Both the position numbers and the translations under genes were made by a program. From Flabesymbios commensalis (taxonomy: Eukaryota > Annelida > Polychaeta > Terebellida > Flabelligeridae), in NCBI GenBank assembly GCA_964017125.1, contig OZ024905.1, forward strand, positions 39,846,869 through 39,910,868: DNA of 64,000 bases, read 5' to 3'. The number at the start of each line of letters is the position of its first letter. Position 1 is the first letter of the stretch. A model generated the notes under the pieces. The model was given only the letters and a program-made list of their open reading frames with translations, was not told the origin of the DNA and searched no databases. Below, one piece after another: positions 10,271-20,567 of the stretch.

Positions 10271-10431
10271 CTAGAATACTAGTATGAACTGATGAAGAGT
10301 AGAGCTTATAGTATTCCATCGGACCTTTACACCCCTGGTCACGATCACTTACGCGCAGCACTATGACCATTGCGTGCTGGAAACTTATTTCACACAATAC
10401 AATGTAGGCCAGGCCACCAGGTACTCATTGA

Positions 10432-11796
10432 CACCTGGAAGGCAGACGCCAACGTGTCGTGATAGACGGTTCTTTCTCGGACTACCAGCCAGTTAAAGCT
10501 GGTGTTCCACAAGGCTCCATACTGGGCCCTCTCCTTTTCTTGGTTCAGATTGACGACATAAGCCAAGACATTATTTCTGACATTCACCTCTTTGCTGATG
10601 ACATTATATTAATTCAATACGTAGATGACCCAGTTATTTCAGCTAACATCTTAAATTCGGATCTTTCACTGTTAATGTCTTGGACACTGAAGTGGTTAAT
10701 GTTGTTTAATGTTTTGAAATGTGTAGTGCTAAACATATCTCTGAAGCGTAAAACCCTAACTCATCCACCATTGACTTTAAATGGATTTGAGCTAGAACAG
10801 GTTTCTTCTCATCGCCATCTATGTTTAGTTTTTAATAGCTCCTTCACCTGGAACGATCACATCGAACACCTCTGCCAAAAAGCTGGTAAATTAATAAACA
10901 TGATGAAGTACCTCAAATATATTCTTCCACGTGAAGCTCTAGAGAAAATCTACATTTCACGAATTCGTTCAATGATAGAATATGGTAACGTTTTGTATGA
11001 CAACTGCCCTAAATATCTGTCTGATCGTCTCGAAAGTGTACAGCTAGACGCTGCCCGTGTATGCACTGGTGCCCTTCCACAATCTAACTGTCAAAAAACT
11101 CTCTCTGAAATTGGCTGGGAAACCCTGCAAACTCGTCGAAAATGGCACAAACTCATTCATATGTACAAAATAGTAAATCAACTTGTGCCCGACTACCTGC
11201 ATTCCCACTGTCCAGATTTAGTATCACGCACCTGTGCTTACAACACTAGACAGTCAAACAGTTTACGATTCCCTATATGTAGGACATCTGCCTTTAAAAA
11301 TTCATTTTTTCCATCTACCGCACGTTACTGGAATGGAATAGATATCCATAAGAGAAACTCAGAATCCCTAAGTATATTTAAAAATAAAATTAAATCTATG
11401 TTCCAGACCAGCAACGCTCCCAAATTCTATTATACGTCCATCGATAGGAGAATTTCAATACATCACACACGCCTACAGTTAAATATGTCAAGCCTAAATT
11501 CCCAACTCCATCGTGTAGGCTGCTCAGAAACTGCTGAGTGTTTGTGTGGCGACATAGAAACACCACAACATTATATATTAAAATGTCCTCTCTATTCTGC
11601 TCCACGAAACAAGCTGCTGAAAGCAATCCGAGATATCATTGCACCCGGTGTCCACCACTCTATACTTCCTCATCTTGATCCAATTTTATTTGTAAACATT
11701 GTCTTGAAAGGTTGCAATGATGTTCAAGCTGACGAAAACGTAAACATATTCAAAGCATTTCAACACTTTATTATTGAGAGTGGGCGCTTTAAGTGA
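10432..11796 (+). CDS. LINE (non-LTR retrotransposon) reverse transcriptase, C-terminal half, open frame
   Basis: About 454 codons without a stop. The first residues (HLEGRRQRVVIDG) match the region just before the RT active site. Next come AGVPQGSILGPLLF (a canonical non-LTR RT motif, residues about 23-36) and LFADD (catalytic box, about 53-57), then the thumb and a long C-terminal region with typical phrases IEYGNVLYDNC and ARYWNGI. A Cys-rich stretch CSETAECLCGDIETPQHYIL...C follows near residues 365-385. The usual YINDI is QIDDI here. Upstream is a stop, and the endonuclease and early RT motifs are absent, so this is a 5'-truncated copy, as LINE reverse transcription usually makes. The uninterrupted frame implies a fairly recent insertion. 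Clade (Jockey/CR1 group or relative) is not certain. It is not functional alone, since its N-terminal half is missing. Confidence 0.9.
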   Translation, partial: HLEGRRQRVVIDGSFSDYQPVKAGVPQGSILGPLLFLVQIDDISQDIISDIHLFADDIILIQYVDDPVISANILNSDLSLLMSWTLKWLMLFNVLKCVVLNISLKRKTLTHPPLTLNGFELEQVSSHRHLCLVFNSSFTWNDHIEHLCQKAGKLINMMKYLKYILPREALEKIYISRIRSMIEYGNVLYDNCPKYLSDRLESVQLDAARVCTGALPQSNCQKTLSEIGWETLQTRRKWHKLIHMYKIVNQLVPDYLHSHCPDLVSRTCAYNTRQSNSLRFPICRTSAFKNSFFPSTARYWNGIDIHKRNSESLSIFKNKIKSMFQTSNAPKFYYTSIDRRISIHHTRLQLNMSSLNSQLHRVGCSETAECLCGDIETPQHYILKCPLYSAPRNKLLKAIRDIIAPGVHHSILPHLDPILFVNIVLKGCNDVQADENVNIFKAFQHFIIESGRFK

Positions 11797-11970
11797 TCAA
11801 ACACATCAATTCACATAAATTGTGTAATCTGATATAGATGCTGTAACGTCCAGTGTGTTATGTATATATATTGTATTGTATTGTATTGTCTTTTATATGT
11901 ATTGGAGAGCCCCTCGACTAGCACTCGTTGCTACTTGGGTAATCCAAAGCTTGCAAAATAAATATGTTTA
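11797..11970 (+). mobile_element. LINE 3' untranslated region and tail
   Basis: Follows the LINE stop codon. A TTGTA run at about 11870-11888 is followed by a GC-richer stretch and ends in GCAAAATAAATATG, an AT-rich LINE-style end. No target-site duplication could be matched, because the 5' edge is uncertain. Confidence 0.6.
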
Positions 11971-12707
11971 TATAATATGAAACACTCAAAATGAAACAAA
12001 TCCGTCAATCGGTTCGGACGGTATTGTTGGACAACTGGTAAGGTCATTTTTTTCACTGAATAAACTCTCCAGGCATAGACTATGCAAAACGTTAGTGAAA
12101 TTTAAAAACAATCTGCGTAGAGGCCTAGACTCCGCGGTGAAAACAAAACGCGGCGGCGACGCACACGGCGGCGGCAGCGGACCGTCAATGCAAGAAACAG
12201 TAAGCATCCACCCTAAAGGGGGATGCTTAATTATGCATAGAATAAATCAGATATGATGTAGGCCTACTTATTCAGTCGAAAATAAATGTAATTCATTTAA
12301 GTATTCCCCAGCTCCTCTAGCATGGTATTACAGGGGTATTACGTGGGCCTATCTCTCGTGTATAGGTGATCACGTTAATGACGGACTCATCGCTATACTG
12401 CTCTGCTGTACACGTAAAAAACAAATTCAACATCGACAAAAGTAATAATGAAGCAAACTGACACAGTCCACGGCGCCTTGTCAAAGACTTATTACACTAG
12501 TGTAGCTACACTACACTACACTACTATATATTATCATAAAACCTGCCAGCATTGGCAAGTCAATGAAGATAAAACAAATTCAGGACAAAACTGCAAATTC
12601 TATTCAGTGAAATCAGAGATCCAAGTGATGAGCTGTGATATGATAACGTGTAGTATTAGGCCTGTATGAATGAATAGTAATGAATAGTACGGTGGCCTAT
12701 ATGGATC
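11971..12707. other. Mostly unassigned; short SINE-2 similarity at 12364-12392
   Basis: AGGTGATCACGTTAATGACG (12364-12383) closely matches the post-tRNA part of SINE-2 at 32322-32341. Nothing else is recognised. CGGCGGC-rich sequence at 12140-12180 is not part of a supported gene. Confidence 0.45.
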
Positions 12708-12708
12708 T

Positions 12709-12899
12709 CACCATCCTCAGGAGAACCTCCTGAGGATGGTGGATGGATGAGATGACACTGCCATTTAGAAACAGTATTCGAAATTCAAGCCCTGGAGGTC
12801 TGCGGCAAAGCATGCTACCCCTGGGTCACGGAGATTCCCCACAATACTAATATAAATATAAATCGTCACTCGTTAGCGGGGAAGAAATATTTTTTTTGG
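12709..12899 (-). mobile_element. SINE-1 fragment with an inverted-duplicate tip
   Basis: The second tRNA-like module and core are present in reverse. At the left edge CACCATCCTCAGGAG (12709-12723) is followed after 3 bp by its reverse complement, so part of the core is inverted against itself. The head and tail are incomplete. Confidence 0.75.
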
Positions 12900-13516
12900 C
12901 CAGAGCGAGGGCCGCACCCGAGAGCTCTAGAGTACAAAAAATACGGGTAGTTTGCTAAAGTTATTATTGCTAGTGGTAGTCATTTTCAGGCTACATCTAT
13001 ATATCAAACCACATTAATTTCATCGAATTCCTGGGGGTGGGGAACTCACTGTGTGACATTATGTGATTTTTATTCATTTTGGTTGACAATATCCCCATTG
13101 TAATGCTTCTCTTTTATTGAAGAACAAACACTATTATATCCCATCAAGTTGAGATTGGCAGATCAATCTCAGCCTTAATATATCTAAAATATCACAATTT
13201 AAAGCTGCATTCACCTCAGAGATGTAAACCGTTCATGACTTGGTGCGGACTAAAATATTTCAAATAAGACTAAAAATAAAACCGGAAAAGCAATAAAAAC
13301 GATTTAAGTGTAGGCCTATATATGATGAATATGCATAAGTTTGTCATTATTGAGGCTTTTATAGGGCTTAGCAGGTTAATAACCCACTGTTACAAGCGAA
13401 TATTGCCTCTTGAACGTGTCTATTCATCAGTTTTCTATTTGTGCTGCTCGCGCTGATTGTTTTTTATTGCCTGGTTTTCTGACCGAGGGGCCACTCTATG
13501 ACAAAGCCCACACATT
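12900..13516. other. No feature supported
   Basis: No repeat family or gene recognised. Confidence 0.4.
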
Positions 13517-13623
13517 CCCAGTAAAACACAAACCATTTGTATAACATTAGTGCAATGTTGGACCAACGTCGAAGACGTTGGGCCGACGTTGTACAAATGA
13601 TATTCAAATGTTTGTGTTTACTG
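13517..13623. mobile_element. Family A foldback, variant subfamily
   Basis: Starts CCCAGTAAAACAC and ends GTGTTTACTGG. Inner arms ACCATTTGTATAACATTAG and ACAAATGATATTCAAATG meet at CGTCGAAGACG. Belongs with the copy at 9049. Confidence 0.75.
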
Positions 13624-13733
13624 GCTTGGTATAACATTGTTTTAATTCTGGGCCAATGTACCATACAATAAATGTAAAGCTAACACAGCATTGTATCCTA
13701 CACATCAGCAAGAATGATTGCTGTCTTGATGTT

Positions 13734-13835
13734 GGACAACTGTTTGTTCCCTGTATTGTTTCAATGTTGTCCATTGCCTGTGACGCTGGACCAGCATTAC
13801 CCCGGCATAGGGTCAACATCGCGTGTATGTTGTGC
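13734..13835. mobile_element. Family A remnant
   Basis: TTTCAATGTTGTCCATTGCC, GTGACGCTGGACCAGCATTA and GGGTCAACATCGCGTGT follow the A order. A further half-copy (GGTATAACATTG...GGGCCAATG) lies at about 13627-13662. Confidence 0.5.
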
Positions 13836-13945
13836 ATTCACTCTCGTAGTGATTGTGGAGAAAAGCTGGATTTTATTGTTTATTAGTAATTTTGAATAAA
13901 CGAGACAAAAGACAATATAACGGCAAACACAATGTTGTATGTTTT

Positions 13946-14030
13946 CTCAATGCTGGGATAGTGCTGTATGCGGACGGTGGTCCAACATTGAGCCAGCATA
14001 TGTTATTGTATTTTATGTGTATAGACAGCA
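13946..14030. mobile_element. Family A remnant
   Basis: TCTCAATGCTGGGA...GGACGGTGGTCCAACATTGA keeps the A centre and right arm; the outer arms are lost. Confidence 0.5.
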
Positions 14031-14129
14031 CATAGATGATGTAGTAAATCGCATTTAATGATGCTAGGTAATAGCGAAAGCATACTAGTAGGCATGATAA
14101 TGTTATTGATTCAAAAATCAATTATAATA

Positions 14130-14637
14130 GTATTAAATGAAATGAAATAAAAACTTCTATAGCGCCTAAATCCTCGGAGGGCTGAGCTCAGAGGCGCAAT
14201 CCGTCCTTATCAGATTCCAAAGAAGAGTCGAGGAAAATAACAATGGTCGCCACCAGGGAGCCGAGACGCAGAGAAGCTATGGCGGGAAAGCCAGATCGAA
14301 GAAATGCTTTGAAGCAGTATTCCGAAAGGTGAACTATTTTTAGCTACACAAAGGTGTGGAGGCAGTAAATTCCAGAGAGTAAGACATGAAACAGAAAAGG
14401 CACAAGCACCGGACTTAGTTCTGATACGTGATGCTTTAAGCTTATTTGTGTTGTTTGATCGTAGATTTTTACGTCTGCAAAAAAAGGCTAGATAAATTAG
14501 ATAGCTGACCATCATTGAGACCACGAAATGCAAAAGTACATATTTTGAATTGTATTCTAACTTGATTGGAAGCCAATGTAATTATTTCAATAGAGGAATA
14601 GACTGAAACGTGAATCAAAGATTGTGATTAAAAGAAT
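14130..14637 (-). mobile_element. LINE 3' end: RT C-terminus plus 3' UTR with ATTTC tail
   Basis: The minus strand reads LHWLPIKLEYNSKYVLLHF near 14575-14520, then KASRIRTKSGACAFSV and LWNLLPPHLC at about 14440-14340. These are the C-terminal landmarks of CR1/L2/Rex-like LINEs (LHWLPV...; RAFSVxAPKLWNSLP). After the coding part comes GGCGCTATAGAAG followed by a TTTCATTTCATTTA tail at 14130-14150. Only the last part of the element is present, with local divergence. The tail type matters because SINE-1 ends the same way. Confidence 0.75.
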
Positions 14638-15000
14638 TTAACCCTTGTGTTGCTGAATTGTTCGCTTCTATTTTTATTGAATTTAACCCTTTAACCGCCG
14701 GTGCCGCATATATTAGACTTTTCATTCATTAATAGCACATGAAGTACCACCTTTTAAACATGTTAAAGCTAAAATGTGACATCAATCTGCAATATTTAAA
14801 AAACAGTTAACTTCCATTTTGTCAAATCTGACTAATTTTCACTCACTTGAAGTTGTGGATCGCGTCAGCGAGATACAACTTCAAGTGGGTGAAAATTCAG
14901 ATTGAATAATTTGGCGGTTAAAGGGTTAAAGCCGGACTTGCTAGTTAACGCAAATTCTAGCTTTAAATGACGAGAAATAGTTCTTATGAAAAATGGTCAT
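14638..15000 (-). mobile_element. Family D MITE split by a nested B1
   Basis: The left piece begins TTAA-CCCTTGTGTTGCTGAATTG, the reverse of the D right end. After the B1 insertion the D hairpin resumes: AGCCGGACTTGC, then GCAAATTCTAGCTTTAAATG and ACGAGAAATAG. The far D terminus is not clear. Confidence 0.7.
14683..14929 (+). mobile_element. Family B1 MITE nested in D
   Basis: TTAA-CCCTTTAACCGCC...GGCGGTTAAAGGG-TTAA with both TTAA copies intact. The hairpin at about 14843-14897 is closed by CGCGTCAGCG. It sits at a TTAA inside the hairpin arm of the host D element. Confidence 0.9.
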
Positions 15001-15171
15001 CTGCATTAACTGAGCACCCATCACAAAATTCTTGTTGGTAGGCCTATAAACGGCTCCAGCAGCATTGGGGTTGAGGAAATTGTAGTGTGGAAAACTTTAT
15101 ATGCACAATTTGAGTTCAATTTTTCACTGAATGGAAATTACAAAAAAGGTGTAGATAGATATTTTGAAAAC

Positions 15172-15690
15172 CAGTACTTTTGACGGCAGAATCTGACGTC
15201 TGTAGACGTCAGATTCTGCCGTCAAAAGTCGATCCCCTGAATGAGTACAATATTTACAATGGCAGTAGACCTAGGGTAGTAGCCGGCACCGCTGCCTTTC
15301 ACGCTAGAGTTTGCGGCTCGTTTCTCGGTCTCCGCTGTTTGAAAGAAACAAAAAGGTTTCTACCCCATCCTCTCGTAAAACTCAGTATTGTGGGGAGCCT
15401 CCGTGACCGAGAGGTAGCGTGCTCGGCCTCAGACCGCCAGGGTTTCAATTTCAAATCTTGTGTCTGGAGGGCAGTGTCATCTCACTCATCTCACTATCTT
15501 CAGGATGCTCTCTCGGCCCGATTTAGCCTGCATGTGCACAAAAGTGGCCTATCGCCTGATTCAATTCAATTCAAATGCAAAGTAGACCCAGAACATAGGT
15601 CAAATGAAGCGGAAAGACATTTATGATGACTTTAAATTGAAAATAAACTTTCAGTATCTTGGTTTCTATACAAATATGTTAGCGCTACTC
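15172..15690 (+). mobile_element. Family C MITE split by a nested SINE-1
   Basis: The C hairpin at 15176-15231 (TTGACGGCAGAATCTGACGT and its mirror around GTCTGTAGAC) leads into the body as far as GGCAGTAGACC. The body resumes at 15581 with AGTAGACCCAGAACATAGG and TCAAATGAAGCGGAAAGA. The terminal repeats are worn. Confidence 0.8.
15264..15588 (+). mobile_element. SINE-1, full length, nested in C, 8-bp target duplication
   Basis: AGTAGACC occurs at 15264-15271 and 15581-15588, and in the unoccupied C consensus it occurs once. The plus strand shows the CTAGGGTAGT A box, CTTTCACGC, a spacer, the second module GCCTCCGTGACCGAGAGGTA, the core and an ATTCAATTCAATTC tail. The 148-codon open frame over it is incidental. 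Confidence 0.9.
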
Positions 15691-16012
15691 TTGTCTGCTG
15701 GTCCCAAACGAAACAAAAAACAACTGAAATTGTATTTAGTTAGATGCTCAGGTAATACAATAATTTAATCTGAATATGTCACATTTTTAAAAATAGAATA
15801 TATATTTTTTGCATTTTAAGTTGAAAATTGTAGCACTTCTGCCTTTAAGTTAGATAAATGGAAAAAATAACTAGCAAATTTTATAGGCAGGATAAGAATT
15901 AAAATCATGTAAGGAGTTTATGTTGTGGTTATCAATCAATTATGTCTCATAATTTTCCATATCTACGAGGGTGATATAGGCCTACGATAGCATACAATCT
16001 TTTAATCACATT

Positions 16013-16104
16013 CTGTAATTCGTCGCCTCGGAGCTAAAGGATCCTATCTGACACTCGTTAGAGTGGCAGATAGGATCCTTTAGCTTCGAGGCGACGAATT
16101 ACAG
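16013..16104. mobile_element. Family H palindrome, copy 1
   Basis: CTGTAATTCGTCGCCTCGGA...GGATCCTATCTGACACTC turns at GTTA and returns through GAGTGGCAGATAGGATCC...GAGGCGACGAATTACAG. The 44-bp arms carry about two mismatches. A second copy is at 22717. Confidence 0.85.
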
Positions 16105-16249
16105 ACCAACATCACCAAAGTGGTTAGGTGCTCTCTGTGACCGACCTCAGTCTGTCTTTGACATAGCTCGCTGTAAACAGGTAAACGGCCGCGTACCCGT
16201 GTTTAATCTGGTTAGTATTCAAAGGATTCTGCTCCATCAGCAGCAGATA

Positions 16250-16307
16250 CAAGTGCTGGCAAAACTCTGGCTTGGCGTCTGCGACGTTGGCCCAGCGCTA
16301 AGGCAGC
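16250..16307. mobile_element. Family A remnant
   Basis: GTCTGCGACGTTGGCCCAGC centre with poor arms. Confidence 0.4.
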
Positions 16308-16675
16308 GTCTAAGATTCCTGTATAGGGATCTACCATATAGCGCTGGAAAACAGCGATCCCATGTAGAACCGAGCCACGCCAGCAGAATAACAACAACAG
16401 CGCAGCCAGTTTAGCCACTAGAGCACTAATGTTGATTACAATGTAATATTAATATAATATATAATTTAAATAGAGTGTTGCCACGCATGCGCATCTGGCA
16501 TTCAATTTTCTACATGTTCCTTTGGAATTTTTCAGAATGAACTACTTGTTACTTATTACTTGTTGTATTACAATGTTTTTATTGGCAACTGTATTTATTT
16601 ATTTATTAAGTTTTTTATAAATAAATGACTTAGACCTTGAAATATATTTTGTGACTTTACTTTCGCAAACCACAT

Positions 16676-16775
16676 CAATTTTCAGTCACTTAAAGCTGTG
16701 TATCGCGGTAGCGAGAAACAACTTCAAGTGACTGAAAATTGAAATTGAATTCGTCGGAACTCTAGGGGTTAGACG
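16676..16775 (-). mobile_element. B2-type hairpin remnant
   Basis: TTTTCAGTCACTTAAAGCTG, loop TCGCGGTAGCGA, then AACAACTTCAAGTGACTGAA. A worn terminal ACTCTAGGGGTTAG follows. Confidence 0.6.
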
Positions 16776-18080
16776 GAACCTCTGATGCAATTTTGATGTA
16801 AGTGGAAATTCGCTCGAAGTGCGGCAGGAAACCGTGGTTGCTGATTGGCAGGTGGTTGCTCTTATTTCGGGACGGGTTATATTTGGACCGCAGCCATGCG
16901 TCGCGTGGGGTCAGCCTCGTTCTGGTGAGCGTTCACAGAGACCTTCTCGACGGAGCTTGTAGGTCACATTCCCCTGTTATCGCCCAGTCATGTCAGTCAT
17001 GTATCGATCCTAACCGATTCAATCCGCTTTTTATCGTTTTTTTTATACGACAGCACTGGTTATTTCTAAGCACTCTTGTTGAGCAGGATTAAAATTTTGT
17101 ATCGTTAGCTTCAAGGGCTGTCGCCTGTCATGTCAGAATCGGCGTTTGCCCGCCGCCCTTAATGTCCAGTTTTCAAAGAAACAAAAATAATGTTAACAGC
17201 CATATGAAAAGGCAGGCCTACAGCCAGGCGGCATTAGTGCAATCATAAGCTATATGACTTTAGAATTTGTTTTCATTTTTGATGTGTCCTACATAATCAA
17301 AATTAAAATATCTAAATCTTATCCTATCCAAAGTAGGCTCTAATCAAGATTTTTCAGAAACAAGATTGGAAGACTATCTCTACTAAAAAAATCAATTATT
17401 TTTTTGACTCCGCATTCCTTTACATTTTGTGAGACGGGCCAGAAATTTTTATCATTTCTGAATGAGAGGTAACGCCTCAACCCGCCATGGTTCTTAATTT
17501 GAATATATTTATTGCGTTAGCGTCTCATCATCCTAAAGAGGTTTTTCTAGCCTAGTGTGCAATGAAAACAGCACCTACCTTAGTCAAAAGGTGATAAAAG
17601 TGTCTGTATTTGACGGTACTGAATTTTGGCTAAAGTGTAATGCACGCAACTCTAGGCTACTCCATTTTAAATAACAGCTAACTGACTGGCGGATATCAAC
17701 TGAATCTGCCACATGATATATAATAGTCGAATGTAAATTTGTCAGAAAGGACAAAATCCTTTACATTGGACAAGTTTAATAACAGGTAGTCCTATTCTAA
17801 AAGTAAGGCTTCCTAATGCTCTTTACTGTACGGTATAACAAGAGAAATATCTCACATGCATATCGATTTTATCAATTCTAGAAAGTTCTTTGCTATTCTG
17901 TCTATCCTTTCACTGTGTGCTAGCCAGTACATTCCGATACGAGCAACACATTGCATTTAGTTATCCTCGTATCAAGCCCATAAGCAGGCTGCTAAGACAA
18001 ATTAGATATCTTTGTTACCTGTAATGTAATAATTTGTGACGGGGAAGCTCACAAATATTTATCAGTGGTGAAATCTAATA
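16776..18080. other. No feature supported
   Basis: No domain, RNA gene or repeat family recognised. Confidence 0.4.
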
Positions 18081-18181
18081 AAAACACAACCCATCAACAT
18101 AATGGCGGCTGGATGACGGGCCACCGTCTACGGCGTTGGCCCATCACTAAACCAACATCACATCAACGTCTCCTGTCTGCT
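18081..18181. mobile_element. Family A foldback, worn
   Basis: GGGCCACCGTCTACGGCGTT centre, right arm AAACCAACATCACATCAACG, end CTGTCTGCT. The left arm is degraded. Confidence 0.6.
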
Positions 18182-18205
18182 ATGATTTAGCCCTTAGAGC
18201 ACTAA

Positions 18206-18297
18206 CCTGGCAAACAAGACTTAGAGACGTTGACTCAATGTTGGTTTAATGTTGGGCCAGCGCATTAAAACAGCATTGAGTGAACTCGTGTTTGAAG
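18206..18297. mobile_element. Family A foldback lacking its centre
   Basis: CTGGCAAACAAGAC...GTTGACTCAATGTTGGTTTA runs into GGGCCAGCGCATTAAAACAG and TGAACTCGTGTTTG. The usual GTC-NN-GAC turn is missing. Confidence 0.6.
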
Positions 18298-18298
18298 G

Positions 18299-18522
18299 GA
18301 AGTTATATAAATTACATTTTTACCCACATGAAGTTGTGTCTCACTACAGCGACCCACAAATTTATGTGGGTGAAAATTACTCATATTTGTTCAGTTTGAC
18401 ACCAGACATTTGCAAATCTACATTTTATTACCAATATCAGTGATTTGCTCGGCTAATACATCGGATTAAAAACGACTGATCAGAAACAACTATAGTGATT
18501 TAACAGCGGTATAAGAGTTAAC
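18299..18522 (+). mobile_element. Family B2 MITE, worn
   Basis: Hairpin at about 18319-18378: ACCCACATGAAGTTGTGTCT, loop ACTACAGCGA, return ATTTATGTGGGTGAAAAT. The body GTTTGACACCAGACATTTG and GGCTAATACATCGG follows. It ends GGTATAAGAG-TTAA. Confidence 0.7.
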
Positions 18523-18767
18523 AATGACACAAATCTATTATTGAGCTATTTTCAAAAATAACTTCAGATAAATATCTACTTATTATAACAGCGAAATGTA
18601 TATTTCTCTGGTATGGCATACAACAAAGACCGTCTGATGTACATGTAGGCCTATGACATAGGCTAGCCATGGACATAATCGGGTAGGCATATTGGTCTGT
18701 GATAGGTATTTATGCGGCACCTTATTCTGTTTTAAAATACACCCGTGACGTCAGTCTATTGTTAAAA

Positions 18768-19012
18768 CAATAGATTCGGATCTACGAATCTACTGTTATT
18801 TTGTACTGGTCAGGTCGGGCTCAACATACGGGTTTAACTATAAAACCGCATGTTAATATTTCATGGCTTAGCCATATTGACAATGAAATTGAGGTTTTTC
18901 TATATCAAATCTTGGAAAATCTGCAAATATTATGTGTATTTTATATCCTAAAAAGAGCTCAATTACAATAGATTCGTAGATCCGAATATACTCTCGGATC
19001 TACGAATCTATC
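18768..19012. mobile_element. Family K inverted-repeat element
   Basis: ATAGATTCGGATCTACGAAT at the left end recurs as two facing copies at the right end (ATAGATTCGTAGATCCGAAT and ATTCGGATCTACGAATCTAT-like, 18969-19011). The interior of about 175 bp is AT-rich and non-coding. Class unknown. Confidence 0.6.
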
Positions 19013-19228
19013 GAATTTCGTTCTTTCTCCTTGACATATATATGCCTATACCTTCACTGGTGTCACCAGTGTCTCCTGGCTGTGACGCTCACTGATAACT
19101 CAATGAAGCCTATACCATGTAATCACTGGTGATATCTAAACACCTGGCAATGACCTACAATATCACAAATAGTCTAAAATCGGGAATTCGCCATCTAAAG
19201 GTTGAAAAACGCACACCACGTACCTGTG

Positions 19229-19531
19229 TGTAATTTGGGCGTGGGCCCTGGTGCAGCGAACCCCACTCTAGCCTTCAAGTTTCAAAGAAACAAAATATTT
19301 GGTCCCCGCTCACTCCCAAAAAAATAATATTGCAGGGAGCCTCCGAGACCGAGAAGTAGCGTGCTCGGCCTCAGACCCATAGGGCTCGACTTTCGAATCC
19401 TGTGTCTGGAGGGCAACGTCATCTCATTCATTTCAACATTATAGGAGGTTCTCCTGGCCCAGTTTAGCATATATGTGCACAAAAGTGGCCTAAAGCCCCA
19501 TTCATTTTATTTATTTCGTCTGTAATTTGGG
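19229..19531 (+). mobile_element. SINE-1 with 11-bp target-site duplication
   Basis: TGTAATTTGGG occurs at 19229-19239 and 19521-19531. The first tRNA-like module is badly worn (CCCTGGTGCAGCGAACCCC). The second module (CCTCCGAGACCGAGAAGTAG...TTTCGAATCCTG), the core and the ATTCATTTTATTTATTTC tail are good. Confidence 0.9.
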
Positions 19532-19798
19532 TTGTTTTTTTGCGCTGCCCACGCTTAAAACTTTGATTATCACGTGACTTTTGATCTGTTGGCTACCAGA
19601 ACTAATCTCGTTGGTAACAGTCTGCCGCCTGATTGACCTTACAAGTCCTACAGGCAGAGCTAGATACAGATAATTATACTTACCCTGATAATTGTCGTGG
19701 TAATATTCTTTGAAAGGATATTCAATGATATTCCTAATTATACAAATTATTTTCGCTTTTTTGTTTTTTTGACGTTGAACAACCCCCTAATTATAAAC

Positions 19799-19860
19799 CA
19801 GTGTTGGTATAATGTTGGCCCGGCGTCTGCGACGCCGGCCCAACATTATACCAGCACTGG
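19799..19860. mobile_element. Family A foldback core, almost perfect
   Basis: CCAGTGTTGGTATAATGTTG...GGCGTC, TGC, GACGCC...CAACATTATACCAGCACTGG. One mismatch in about 30 pairs. The outer CCCAGCAAAC ends are absent. Confidence 0.8.
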
Positions 19861-19966
19861 CACACACGCCACAGTTAGATGGAGTCCAGTGACCAAGAGG
19901 CGTTCACTCCCAATGCATTTCTAGCCCTCCACGTGTTATGTACGATTCTAATTCCTTTCACATCGC

Positions 19967-20218
19967 TTAACCCTTTAAGCCCTCGCGATGCATTAAAGCA
20001 TCATCTCACATCCCTGAAAACAGACTTAATTTTTCTACAACTAGGGGTTTTTGAATGCAAATTTTCTTGAAACTGGTTTACAAATACGTGACAATGTTCT
20101 TCAATTTTTCACCCACTCGAAATCATCTTCATCCACTACAAGTCGAGAATTGCGACAGCAATTCGCGCCTCGTAGTGGATGAAGATGACTATGGTAAATT
20201 CCGGCTTGAAAGGGTTAA
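19967..20218 (+). mobile_element. Family E MITE, full length
   Basis: TTAA-CCCTTTAAGCCCTCGCG...CCGGCTTGAAAGGG-TTAA with both TTAA copies. The hairpin at about 20128-20187 is CATCTTCATCCACTACAAGT, loop TTGCGACAGCAA, return CTCGTAGTGGATGAAGATG. It matches 33279-33530 along its whole length. Confidence 0.9.
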
Positions 20219-20335
20219 TTAATTATTTTTTGCAAATATTTGATTTCAAATTAAACAAATATGATTATTTTTGCCCACCTTAAGTTGTGGGTCGCGGTAG
20301 CGAGACATAACTTCATGTGTGTTAAATATAAGACA
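20219..20335 (-). mobile_element. Family B2 fragment abutting E
   Basis: TTGATTTCAAATTAAACAAA then the hairpin CCCACCTTAAGTTGTGGG, loop TCGCGGTAGCGA, ATAACTTCATGTGTG. It starts within a few bases of the E element's TTAA. Confidence 0.65.
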
Positions 20336-20410
20336 ATTTAGTGGGAAGAGGGTTTGAGAGGATGGGGTTAAGCCTCCCACGCTGGTTCGGTGATTCAATT
20401 ATTGATTGGT

Positions 20411-20567
20411 GTTGTCTGTGACCCGGAGGTAGCGTGCTCAGGGCGGCAGGGTTTGAATTTCGAATCCTGTGTTTTGAGTGTAATGTCATCTGATTCGTCT
20501 CACCATCCTCAGGAGGTTCTCTTGGTTCAGTTTAGCTTTTATACAAAGTTGTCATAGAGTCTCATTC
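20411..20567 (+). mobile_element. SINE-1, second module and tail
   Basis: GTGACCCGGAGGTAGCGTGC, a B-box region TTTCGAATCCTG, the core CACCATCCTCAGGAGGTTCT, then CTCATTCATTCATACGTTCG, where the tail passes directly into a long tetranucleotide array. The first tRNA-like module is absent. Confidence 0.8.
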
